From Legionella anisa (GTDB lineage Bacteria; Pseudomonadota; Gammaproteobacteria; Legionellales; Legionellaceae), in assembly GCF_001467525.1 (NCBI RefSeq), contig NZ_LNXS01000001.1:186001-250000 (forward strand): 64,000 nt of DNA, read 5' to 3'. The notes under the pieces were generated by a model. The model was not told the DNA's origin. It made no database searches and saw nothing but the letters and a program-made list of their open reading frames with translations. The position numbers and the translations under genes were made by a program. Of the stretch, positions 44,237-52,954 are shown piece after piece; the first letter of the stretch is position 1, and each line of letters starts with the position of its first letter.

Positions 44237-45073
44237 CTAATTAAATAGGGCAAGCATTTCACGTGCTCGTCCCCTTGTGCTCCCGTTACAACTGATATTC
44301 CGTTGCACCTCAAAACTGATAATGCTTGATCCTTGATATAAATTCTGAGTAAAAGCCGTATCATGATTAGATAAAATTACAGGAATCCCCTTCGCAGCCA
44401 GTTCTTTAGCTAACTCAACTAATCGTCTCTGGTCTTCTTGTCCAAAAGCTGTGGAATGATATTTTGTAAAATTGGCTGATGCAGATAATGGAACATATGG
44501 GGGGTCGCAATAAACTACATCTCCTTTAATAGCTTCTCCCATAATTACGCTATAATCAGCACATTTAAATTCTGCTTTTTCCGCTTTTTGAATAAAAACC
44601 AACATTTCATTTTCTGGAAAATAAGGTTTTTTATAATCCCCAAAAGCCGTGTTAAACATGCCAGAACTGTTGTACCTCATGAGGCCATTAAAAGCATGAC
44701 GATTGAGATAAATAAATAGTGCAGCCTTCAAGTGGCTATCTGTAGTTGAATTAAATTCTGTACGCAATGATAGGAAGGTTGATTTTTTATTAAATTCAGC
44801 AGTAAAAAATTGCTTACAAAAATGGATAAAATCATGCTTTTCAAACTTCAAATGTTCAAACAAGTTAATTAGATCAGCATTAATATCAGCGAGTATAAAC
44901 TTGTTATAGTTCGTATTTAAAAAAACTGCTCCTGAACCTACAAACGGTTCAATCAAACGAGCCCCTTTAGGTAGGCTCGCACGAATTTTATTTATTATCT
45001 GGAACTTACCGCCGGCCCATTTTAAAAATGGTCTAATGCGGATTATTGATTCCTTTTCACTATTTTTTATCAT
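44237..45073 (-). CDS. Dam-type DNA adenine methyltransferase
   Basis: The 278-residue protein starts PFLKWAGGKFQIINKI, the SAM motif of D12-class N6-adenine methylases. It also has FVGSGAVFLN, RHAFNGLMRYN and the catalytic DPPY in VVYCDPPYVPLS. Relatives (Dam, M.DpnII, M.EcoRV) recognise GATC or GATATC, so GATC is a reasonable guess. It is the first gene of a three-gene defence-like operon. Confidence 0.92.
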   Translation of the reverse strand: MIKNSEKESIIRIRPFLKWAGGKFQIINKIRASLPKGARLIEPFVGSGAVFLNTNYNKFILADINADLINLFEHLKFEKHDFIHFCKQFFTAEFNKKSTFLSLRTEFNSTTDSHLKAALFIYLNRHAFNGLMRYNSSGMFNTAFGDYKKPYFPENEMLVFIQKAEKAEFKCADYSVIMGEAIKGDVVYCDPPYVPLSASANFTKYHSTAFGQEDQRRLVELAKELAAKGIPVILSNHDTAFTQNLYQGSSIISFEVQRNISCNGSTRGRAREMLALFN

Positions 45074-45251
45074 TATTTATCCTTTTTATCTAATTTTAGT
45101 CTAGTTTAGAAAATTAGGACTCATTTATGCTCTATAATTAAACAGTGGCGCTCCGCCTTATGTTATTTCACTTTGAGAAAATTGCTATTGGAACAGGGCA
45201 ATAAAGCTCAAAACCTAGGATTTACTAGGGAAGTAACTGAAGGAGTACTTG
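45074..45251. other. Non-coding spacer upstream of the methylase operon
   Basis: This AT-rich spacer must hold the methylase promoter. I see no conserved gene here. The stretch NKAQNLGFTREVTEGVLDA in one plus frame might be a decayed gene end, but nothing supports it. Confidence 0.35.
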
Positions 45252-45356
45252 ATGCTACATAGCAAAAAAACCGTTTTTGTAAGGCAACATTGGAGAAAGC
45301 TATACAGCGATCCCATTTATGTTCGGTCTTACTGGCGGTCACCTCCTAGTAGGTAA
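45252..45356 (+). CDS. Possible 34-residue basic aromatic peptide
   Basis: The ATG at 45252 has AAGGAG six bases upstream. The frame encodes 34 residues with two similar blocks, VRQHWRK and VRSYWRS, and a PPSR end. No signal peptide is seen. The good ribosome binding site and internal symmetry make it worth listing, but chance is not excluded. Confidence 0.35.
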   Translation: MLHSKKTVFVRQHWRKLYSDPIYVRSYWRSPPSR

Positions 45357-45551
45357 ACTCTACTAAAGGCATTTGCGCCACCCATTTCGATTCGCTAAAA
45401 GTAAAATAATGAGGCAAAAAATCAAACAAATAAGTTTGTTTTTGCTTACAGACAAAAATGCAGTACCCCATAATTGCCCCTGAATATATAATACAAACTC
45501 AAATATTGAGTTTTATCATATATATATGAACTCAATTCTTCTGATTAATAT
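45357..45551. other. Spacer before the second tRNA remnant
   Basis: No gene is supported. A small dyad AACTCAA-ATA-TTGAGTT is at 45496-45512. Confidence 0.35.
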
Positions 45552-45589
45552 TCAAAAGGTTCGCGGTTCGATTCCGCGCAGCGGCACCA
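45552..45589 (+). other. tRNA 3'-end remnant (Thr-like), probable attachment site
   Basis: AAAAGGTT is followed by the T-arm CGCGG-TTCGATT-CCGCG, the acceptor strand CAGCGGC and ACCA. The 5' half is absent. The GCC...GGCACCA end pattern is like some tRNA-Thr genes, but the isotype is uncertain. GGGACA repeats lie downstream (45639-45653), as after the Met remnant. Confidence 0.65.
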
Positions 45590-45665
45590 GGTATACCAAT
45601 GGTTATAGGTTGTTTTCAAAATCACCATCCGGATTATGGGACACATATGGGACAGTTGTAGATAA

Positions 45666-46757
45666 CTATTTACCTTTAGTAACTAGCTTAATAGCTTTCC
45701 ATTGTATTGCTTCATTTGTATTGAAAATAAATAGTTCTCTTTCTCTGCTTGGGTCATTTGTATACGATAATTGTTTTATTCTTTTTTCAAAATCTTTATC
45801 TAATTCTTTATAGTACCCAACATAAACCCTTTCAATCACAGATTCTTGAATGCTTTCAATGATGTGTTTGTCCGTTTCATCGTTTATTGAAAAGCCGATT
45901 AAAAATAGATCACCCTTTAAAGTAGATAAAGCATTTAGACAACATCGAAGGTATGAGTGTCTATAAATTTTTTTAGCCTTATCTTTATAATTACCCTCTA
46001 AAACAATTAATGGTTGCTGGTCATCCTTCAACCATTTATCTATCTGTTCTAAAATGCGCCCGTCTTTGCTATCGTTATTAATCTTAATAAAATTTTCTAT
46101 AGCATTAATAATGAATAAGCTTCCATGTAAGTAAAAAACATCTTGCGGACCCCTTGAAAGATTATTATTCCATTTTGGAAAATCATTGGTATTCATATCA
46201 CGCGTAAATCCATCGTCATGTGGTAATGATGAAAAGTCAAAATCATGTAAATTGAACAGGTCTAAATGTTGATTAGTCCTATTCATAATTATCCAATACA
46301 GTAAAAGATCATAGTTTGTAGTAAATATTTTGTTAAAGTTTGATAATATTTTTAAACATGCTATGAAAGTACCAGGAGAAATGTCGCTTTGGAATTTGGG
46401 ATGAACAGAGTTTATTGTATTGTAGAAAGCGGCAATTAGATTATCCTTATCCTTATTGAGAGTTCTGTTGAGTAATTCCGCTTTAGGATAATGTTTTATG
46501 GTTTCTATAGTTATATTTAAATGGTCCAACACTTTCTCAAAATCGCAGGTATTGATGTCATCAAATAGATTTTTGATGCTCTTACTTATGGATATCTCCC
46601 CTTCATCTGCTAACTTTTGTGCTTGTTTGTATAGATATTTATAATCAAAATTTTCACATAAACTAATACTGAAGCCATTACCCAACAATATGGATCTATT
46701 TTTGTTGGTTGAATTCTCTAATGCTTCTTCAAACGAAATTGGATTTAGTTTGGCCAT
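45666..46757 (-). CDS. DUF4917 family protein (SIR2-like fold)
   Basis: The 363-residue protein begins ISFEEALENSTNKNRSILLGNGFSIS, then has IFTTNYDLLLYW, VFYLHGSLFII and GDLFLIGFSINDETDKHI. This pattern is that of DUF4917, related to SIR2-like NAD-binding proteins such as those in anti-phage systems. The GNGFS and TTNYD motifs are the nucleotide-binding and catalytic-region signatures. The ATG has AAAGG close upstream. It lies alone between the tRNA-like remnant and traI, a common place for defence cargo. Function is inferred from fold and context. Confidence 0.78.
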   Translation of the reverse strand: MAKLNPISFEEALENSTNKNRSILLGNGFSISLCENFDYKYLYKQAQKLADEGEISISKSIKNLFDDINTCDFEKVLDHLNITIETIKHYPKAELLNRTLNKDKDNLIAAFYNTINSVHPKFQSDISPGTFIACLKILSNFNKIFTTNYDLLLYWIIMNRTNQHLDLFNLHDFDFSSLPHDDGFTRDMNTNDFPKWNNNLSRGPQDVFYLHGSLFIINAIENFIKINNDSKDGRILEQIDKWLKDDQQPLIVLEGNYKDKAKKIYRHSYLRCCLNALSTLKGDLFLIGFSINDETDKHIIESIQESVIERVYVGYYKELDKDFEKRIKQLSYTNDPSRERELFIFNTNEAIQWKAIKLVTKGK

Positions 46758-46988
46758 CCTTTGCCCTCTATAAATAAGACCCGATGTGTTTAATTATAGT
46801 TCAAACGGGTATTTTTTGAGTCTGAGGCACTGAATTACCGAAGTGGTTATGTCCCTTGATTGTCCCAATATCCTTTGGGGGTTCTCTAAGATTATGTGTT
46901 TAAAACAGAAAAATAATATGAACACCTGATTTAGTATCAATGGCAGATATTTTCAGTGTGAGCATACGCTATGCTATGGTTGGTGTAT
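46758..46988. other. Spacer between DUF4917 gene and traI
   Basis: No gene is seen. It contains the upstream region of the DUF4917 gene and the traI 3' end, with the short dyad GCATA-CGC-TATGC near 46964-46976. Confidence 0.35.
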
Positions 46989-49900
46989 CTAACGATCCAT
47001 TTCTATTTCACTCCTTGTTTTTGTGGGCAGTGTTTTTTCAGGAGTGAAGGAGCCAGATTTTTCTAATGCTTGTTGACTTTTGTTGTAAGCTGCGACTAAT
47101 TGATTTAAGTCTCTTTTATTGTCAATGGTTGCAGCATTGTCTCTAATGGAAATGATTTGGCTGCCGCTTAACTTCATGGACTTTATTTGTACAAAATCGG
47201 CAATTGTTTTTGGTAGTTCAATTGGCTTATCAACGATTGAGGAAATGGCTCCTATATCCTTTCTCATTAGTTGCTTTTGGATTTCTGCAATCCCTTTGCT
47301 TAAATGAATATCGTTCCAGTCTGTTTTTGCTTTTCCCTGCAACCCATCGGGAAATACTGCTCTGGCACTTAAGTTATCTTGTTTAAAGGCATTAATTGTT
47401 TTTTCGATGGCTTGTTGTGATTTAGCGAACTCTCCATCATTATCTCCTGCAATAACAACTTCTTTTGAATGGAATTTTTTGATGATTGGGCTTAAGTTCT
47501 TCATGTTTGAAACGCCAAAGGAGCATAAAACTGTGGCTTTGCTGTCCGCGAGAGCGATGGAAGCACCTGTTTCAAAACCTTCGGCGATATAAAGGCGGGA
47601 TCCTTGCATTCCTTTTTGAATAACGCCACAACTGCCGTCTATGATTCCTTTGGATAGCTTTGGGTTGTCCATGAATTTATTTTTACTGGCTGTTTGCTTG
47701 TCCAGATAAATTCGTTGAACGCCTGTTAGTTCATTTTTTTCATTTCTTGCAGCAATGATTAATGCTGGGATTTTATTAACTTTATCTTCCAATAATCCTT
47801 GTTCATTGCAGTTTTTCCATTGAGATCCAGTGGGCCAGAAACGTATATCCATTTTATCAATGGATTCTATGCCCCGATGTTGTTTTAAATATTTTTCGGC
47901 CAATGTTCCCTTTGCAAGAATAGAACCATCCCAGATACTTTTTGCAGAAATTACTTTGTTCTTCTTTTCAAGGTCATTTAATTTTTGTAATTCATTTTTA
48001 CTGGAAATGGGGGCTTTTATGAATATGGAAAGGTTTTCTAATTGATTTATGCCTACCATGGACGCAGCTTGAGAGAGTGCTTCTTTAAAGGACAGCTTAT
48101 CTCTAGCAATAATCGCTTGAATCGGCGCGCCTCCTATTCCGTCACTGAAATCATGCCATAAGCCTTTGTCCTTGCCTTTCAAGCTTACAATTAAGCCACC
48201 AGAATAACGTAACTCTCTGGAGTTTTGTGTTTTTGGCTCACCCCAGATTGTTTTATAGGTAGTTTCTGGGTCGGCCATCAGAGCTTCATTAATAATTCTG
48301 GCATCCAAAAATTGTGCAGATTGTTGGATTTTTTGTAAGACCGGATTGGTTGATTGCAATGATTTTTGGGTGATCGTTTCTGGCTTAAAATCGTAGTTAT
48401 TTTCTAATTCCTTATTAATTGTATTTACAGATGACACATTCAATGGATATTCTTGCAAAGCTAATTGATAACCGCTGCCCTTTTCAATTTGCTTCATATG
48501 ACTGGAAAGAGATAACCAGTTCTTTTTCCAGGCTGATATTTCTTTTGCAGAATTAGAGTTTGTGACGCTAGGGAACTGCATTGATAGTGTGTGTACGACT
48601 TCATTTAGCTCCTTAATTTCACGCAATTTTATTTGGTGGTTGCTAGCCTGGGCTAACAGCTTTTCTTTGTTGCCTTTTTCATAGGATAAAATTGAATCAA
48701 GGTACTTTGAGCCTTTTAATTGATGAGCCAATGCATCACGTTTTGATGACTGACTGATTGCTGCTGATATCAGCTTGTTATTTTGTACATTGCCATCAGC
48801 TTTATTAAGGTGCGCCTGCTGCCAAAGCCTGTAAGTTTGCATACTGGCTTTTTTGTAAGTCAGGAAACATTGATAGTCTTTTTTCTCAGGTGAAGAAATA
48901 TTAGATAATCGTTCCTTTCTGTCGGTAACTCGTAGATATTTACTAAGGGTTTTAGATTCAATATTTGCTTCTTTAATAAAGGGATAATGGCCAGTGATAT
49001 CATTTTTAATCTCATTAATTACTGCAAGACGTGTTTTGAAATTAGACTTACTTGCCGTAAATTGCTTGATGTTTTCCCGATACTGCTGTTTTTCTGTTTG
49101 TACTGCTAACTTTGCCAAATCCAGCTTGAAATAAGAGGCTATTTCAGGCATGGCTTTGTTTTGCATCAATTCGTGAGCTAACTCATTGCGGCGGGTGAGT
49201 AACTCAATAGATTTTGGATTACTACTCTTCCCTTCACTGTTTCCCGCTTCTTTTAAACTTGCTGACCAATTTTCTCTAAGCTCAAGCTGTAATGCTTTAT
49301 AGGCTTTGATGTTATCGAACGCCAATCTTCCCTCAGCACTTAATCCATTTCGAAACAATTTATCGCTATGCAAACGCGCATCTTTATGTATGGATTGCCA
49401 TAATGATTCAGGCTTTTGATTCAATTCTTTTGCATGGGTTAAAACAAAAGAATGTGATAACTTGGATTCTCTTTTAATTTGGACTGCAAGCCTTTCTTTC
49501 TCTTCGCCTTGTGCGTTTAAATAAAGCGAAATATTGGTACGTATTAAGTCCCTTGTTGCCTGCTTGCCAAGTGATTCCAGGCGCATCTGTGCTTTTTTAA
49601 ATTCCTTGCCATATTCATGCTGTGGCAATCCAATTCGGTTTAGTTCTCCGATGGAAAAATGCTGCAAATAAGGTTTATAACGCTCCAGATCCCTACTAAT
49701 TACAAAAGCTACTGCATTGCGTTTAGCGGACTGTTGTTGCAGAGCTTGTTTATTCTGATTTGAAATTCCATTATCCAACGATTGGGCATTGATATGCTGA
49801 CTTCGTTTAAGGATTTGTTGGTTTAAAAACACGTACTGCCTGACAGTAGAAAAATCCTGCCTTTCTGATTTGGGTAGTGAATGTAATAACTTCGAGGTTT

Positions 49901-52900
49901 GGAAACGCAGGGCTTCACGCCGATAGGTACTAACACCAAAACCCAAGCGTTCTTTGGCAAGGCGATACAATTTGGGATCATTCACAATGGCAAATGCTAA
50001 TTTTGCCGCTTTTCGATCTTCCCCTTGTTGTTTGCATTGAACATAGGTTTCTACTGTCTGTTCCAAGCCCTTCCAGTCCTGTTCTTTCGATAATTTTTTT
50101 TCAATGGCATTTTGTAAGACTATGCTGTTTTTGTGCTCTTTAAAACGTGCTTCATGAGCTTTCAGAGTATCTGAATCAACCATATCCATTGAGGAGTACT
50201 TGTCACTGTTATTGGTGGTAATGGCTTTAACCAGATGATCTTTATCGTCCGTGACTACTATCATTTCCCAAATACCACGGGTTGTTTCCACGTAATAGTT
50301 TTGGATGGTTGATGCAAATCGGTTTTGGCTTTCAATAAGGCCAAGACCTCTTTTTTTATCTTTTCCCTGGGTAGCATAGGTCGTGAGTACATAGCCATGA
50401 TCAAGATGTCGTAGTTCTTTTGCTCCGTGAGGTAAGTGTAGGGTTTGATTGTCTTCCGTTATGATTGTTATTCCCTCATTGTTGATTTGTCTGATGGTTG
50501 CCAATTCAGAGTTGCGAATACCATTGTGTTCAGAATTACGTTTCCATTGAATTTGATCACCGGCCATTAGACTCAATTGTTCTCGCCGATATACTTCAAC
50601 AGGCCGTTCCAAATCTTTGTTTTCAGTTCTAAATTCAGGTAGTGAGGACAATTTAAATTTTATGGCTTGACCATTTTCATGCTTAAGAATCAGTGTATTA
50701 TTATGCTTGTTTTTGTTAGTGACCTGCCCAACAGTTAAATAATCTCCTGCTTTGATGTTATACCGCTGAATAGTATGATTAAAACGAATGATATCGTTTT
50801 GACTATAATAAGCTGCATTTCTGAGCTTAATTCCAGTTAAATTGCGTTCTTTTAATATGGGTTGCAGATGCTCTTGTCCGGTTAGTGTCCCTTCTTGAAT
50901 TAAAGCGTTTCGTAAAATCTGAGTTATATCCTGGCGATTTCTGTGCGTTGGGGCAAAGCATAGTGTGTTTTGGCGTTCTTCTGGTGTTAATGACAACCAT
51001 TTACTTGAAATATAATCAACCCGTTTTAAATAAGTATCAAGCGTTTCCACATGAGTTAACTTATCAACGGCATCATAGATTTCACCTCTACCAGCATGAA
51101 TTGCTGATTCCCTTAATTCTGAGTCTTTCTGGCGAAGATTATCCGTCATGGCAACGGTTTTAATCCCATAATCTTGAATGACAGAGAATAATTTCCCGCT
51201 GGATGGGGAAGGAAGCTGGGCTTTATCGCCAATGATCTTTAACTGGGTATTAAACTGTTCTGCCAGTTTGATGATTTTATGTCCTTGTGGATTAGATAAC
51301 ATAGAGGCTTCGTCCACCACAAATATGGTTTTACTTAAGTCCTGTTTCTGATTTTGCAATCTCCCTAACTCTCTTGCAAAGGTAGAAGCATTTAACCCTC
51401 CTTTATGGCGCAGTTCATTGGCGGCTGCCGAGCCTGCGGTAATACCACGAATTTCATAGCCCTGAAGAGATGCTAATTCACGAGTCAAACGTAGCATCGT
51501 GGTTTTACCAGTTCCTGCATACCCTTGAATGGCAATAAATCGGTCTGTTGAGGTTAGGAAGGTTGTCATAGCTTTTTTCTGTGAAGGGGATAAAGCAAAT
51601 GCCATCTCCTGTTCTTTTGCTTTTATAAACTCACTGACTTTTTGTTTCGAACAAATAGCAGAAACAGCACCTTTACCATTTTCAATACGCTGGATGGCCT
51701 CGCTCTCAAGTGTTAGTTGCCAGGGCGTTGTCAATAAAGGCTTTTGTGTGAAGGGGTGTCTTGCCGTATACAGGTTTTGATTTGCAATGTTTTCATCAAT
51801 GGCTTTATTAATTAAGGTTTCATCGATTATCTTATTGCTGGCGATTACATATTTTAGCGCTTCTTTTTTAAGTTCCCTTTCCTCAAACACCGCATGCTGT
51901 TGACTGATTGATTCAATGGCCACATACACAGACTCTCTGGCATGAGTCATTTCGATGTTATCCTTACCATAAAAGCGCTCAACAATGTTTTCCTTTAAAG
52001 TTTGAAAGAGATTTTTCTGAGGCTTATACGATGAAGCCACTAGTTGATGTGGATCAAAGCCCATTTCCTGGCATTCTTTGATGATGTCTTCTTTCCATTT
52101 CTCATAATCAATGATTTCTTTATCCAATTTTGTTTTTTGAGCCGCAATCGAGGATGCTTTAGCACCACTCCAGCCTTTTTCGTCAAGTAATGCTTCGATG
52201 GATTCCCTTCTTTTTGAAAAATGAGTTAATACCTGCTCAGGTGCACCCTGGATTTCCCACAAACCATCACCATCAGATGCCAGCTGATAGCCAAGTTCTT
52301 TGGTTAAATTCGCTAATTTGTTACGAAATTTAAGCCCGCCATAGATATGGTGCTTCATGATTTGTTCAACCACGCCTTTTTGACCATCCATGTCACTGGC
52401 AAGCGAGCGCCACTTCCCATCTGGGCAGTGGGTCATATTTTGAACTACAAGGTGCGTATGTGAATTAGGATCATTGGCACGAGAGCTTGGTTGACGAAAT
52501 GCTGCAATGACTAAATTTCTGGTATCAATATATTCAATTTTGCCGTCAACAAGTTGCCTGGCTTGTGCAAACTCCTTTTCCATTTCTTCAACGAACCATT
52601 CTACGGCCTTATCAAACACCTCTCCAAGCCTTGGATCAGCACCACTTTCAAGTAAAATTGAAAAAGACTTTGGGGCAGTAAGGGTCATATCAAAACCGGG
52701 GCGATGATGAATACCATCCTTATCGATTCGACCGAGTTGAGTACCATCAGGTAATATGCCTTTCAGAAGGGCAATCATCTGTTCTTTTTCTACTGCTTGC
52801 CCGTGGATCCCAAGAATTTTCGCTCCATCTCCTAACCAACGAACACTTTTAGAATCGTTTTCATAATAATTGACGACATCTAGATAGTAGGCTGCGGCTC

Positions 52901-52934
52901 CATCGGCACTGTCTAATGGCTGAAGACTTAACAT
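46989..52934 (-). CDS. traI: TraI: MobF relaxase, helicase and C-terminal TOPRIM region
   Basis: The 1981-residue protein starts with a TrwC-type relaxase with N-terminal tyrosines (16-17 and 23-24) and HTH (His159, His161). The usual first metal His, 11 residues earlier, is Gln148. A RecD-like helicase follows with Walker A GYAGTGKTT (about 472-480) and VVDEASML. After a long helical middle, residues 1575-1900 resemble phage/plasmid primase-type TOPRIM proteins (LWHDFSDGIGG; YIAEGFETGASIA; VIAGDNDGE). It nicks oriT and unwinds the transferred strand. It is the last gene of the tra operon in the window. Confidence 0.93.
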   Translation of the reverse strand: MLSLQPLDSADGAAAYYLDVVNYYENDSKSVRWLGDGAKILGIHGQAVEKEQMIALLKGILPDGTQLGRIDKDGIHHRPGFDMTLTAPKSFSILLESGADPRLGEVFDKAVEWFVEEMEKEFAQARQLVDGKIEYIDTRNLVIAAFRQPSSRANDPNSHTHLVVQNMTHCPDGKWRSLASDMDGQKGVVEQIMKHHIYGGLKFRNKLANLTKELGYQLASDGDGLWEIQGAPEQVLTHFSKRRESIEALLDEKGWSGAKASSIAAQKTKLDKEIIDYEKWKEDIIKECQEMGFDPHQLVASSYKPQKNLFQTLKENIVERFYGKDNIEMTHARESVYVAIESISQQHAVFEERELKKEALKYVIASNKIIDETLINKAIDENIANQNLYTARHPFTQKPLLTTPWQLTLESEAIQRIENGKGAVSAICSKQKVSEFIKAKEQEMAFALSPSQKKAMTTFLTSTDRFIAIQGYAGTGKTTMLRLTRELASLQGYEIRGITAGSAAANELRHKGGLNASTFARELGRLQNQKQDLSKTIFVVDEASMLSNPQGHKIIKLAEQFNTQLKIIGDKAQLPSPSSGKLFSVIQDYGIKTVAMTDNLRQKDSELRESAIHAGRGEIYDAVDKLTHVETLDTYLKRVDYISSKWLSLTPEERQNTLCFAPTHRNRQDITQILRNALIQEGTLTGQEHLQPILKERNLTGIKLRNAAYYSQNDIIRFNHTIQRYNIKAGDYLTVGQVTNKNKHNNTLILKHENGQAIKFKLSSLPEFRTENKDLERPVEVYRREQLSLMAGDQIQWKRNSEHNGIRNSELATIRQINNEGITIITEDNQTLHLPHGAKELRHLDHGYVLTTYATQGKDKKRGLGLIESQNRFASTIQNYYVETTRGIWEMIVVTDDKDHLVKAITTNNSDKYSSMDMVDSDTLKAHEARFKEHKNSIVLQNAIEKKLSKEQDWKGLEQTVETYVQCKQQGEDRKAAKLAFAIVNDPKLYRLAKERLGFGVSTYRREALRFQTSKLLHSLPKSERQDFSTVRQYVFLNQQILKRSQHINAQSLDNGISNQNKQALQQQSAKRNAVAFVISRDLERYKPYLQHFSIGELNRIGLPQHEYGKEFKKAQMRLESLGKQATRDLIRTNISLYLNAQGEEKERLAVQIKRESKLSHSFVLTHAKELNQKPESLWQSIHKDARLHSDKLFRNGLSAEGRLAFDNIKAYKALQLELRENWSASLKEAGNSEGKSSNPKSIELLTRRNELAHELMQNKAMPEIASYFKLDLAKLAVQTEKQQYRENIKQFTASKSNFKTRLAVINEIKNDITGHYPFIKEANIESKTLSKYLRVTDRKERLSNISSPEKKDYQCFLTYKKASMQTYRLWQQAHLNKADGNVQNNKLISAAISQSSKRDALAHQLKGSKYLDSILSYEKGNKEKLLAQASNHQIKLREIKELNEVVHTLSMQFPSVTNSNSAKEISAWKKNWLSLSSHMKQIEKGSGYQLALQEYPLNVSSVNTINKELENNYDFKPETITQKSLQSTNPVLQKIQQSAQFLDARIINEALMADPETTYKTIWGEPKTQNSRELRYSGGLIVSLKGKDKGLWHDFSDGIGGAPIQAIIARDKLSFKEALSQAASMVGINQLENLSIFIKAPISSKNELQKLNDLEKKNKVISAKSIWDGSILAKGTLAEKYLKQHRGIESIDKMDIRFWPTGSQWKNCNEQGLLEDKVNKIPALIIAARNEKNELTGVQRIYLDKQTASKNKFMDNPKLSKGIIDGSCGVIQKGMQGSRLYIAEGFETGASIALADSKATVLCSFGVSNMKNLSPIIKKFHSKEVVIAGDNDGEFAKSQQAIEKTINAFKQDNLSARAVFPDGLQGKAKTDWNDIHLSKGIAEIQKQLMRKDIGAISSIVDKPIELPKTIADFVQIKSMKLSGSQIISIRDNAATIDNKRDLNQLVAAYNKSQQALEKSGSFTPEKTLPTKTRSEIEMDR

Positions 52935-52954
52935 GCTTACCCCCCAATTTGTTC

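Noticed and set aside
43735-44364. Longer 209-residue version of the nuclease
   Set aside because: The first 46 residues overlap the methylase C-terminus. The ATG at 44226 starts right before the conserved nuclease core.
45526-45813. 95-residue plus frame starting in the tRNA-like remnant
   Set aside because: Its start reads through the tRNA T-arm (KVRGSIPRSG is a typical tRNA translation) and the rest is antisense to the DUF4917 gene.
46964-46976. GCATA-CGC-TATGC as oriT nic dyad
   Set aside because: The arms are only 5 bp and no relaxosome gene is adjacent.
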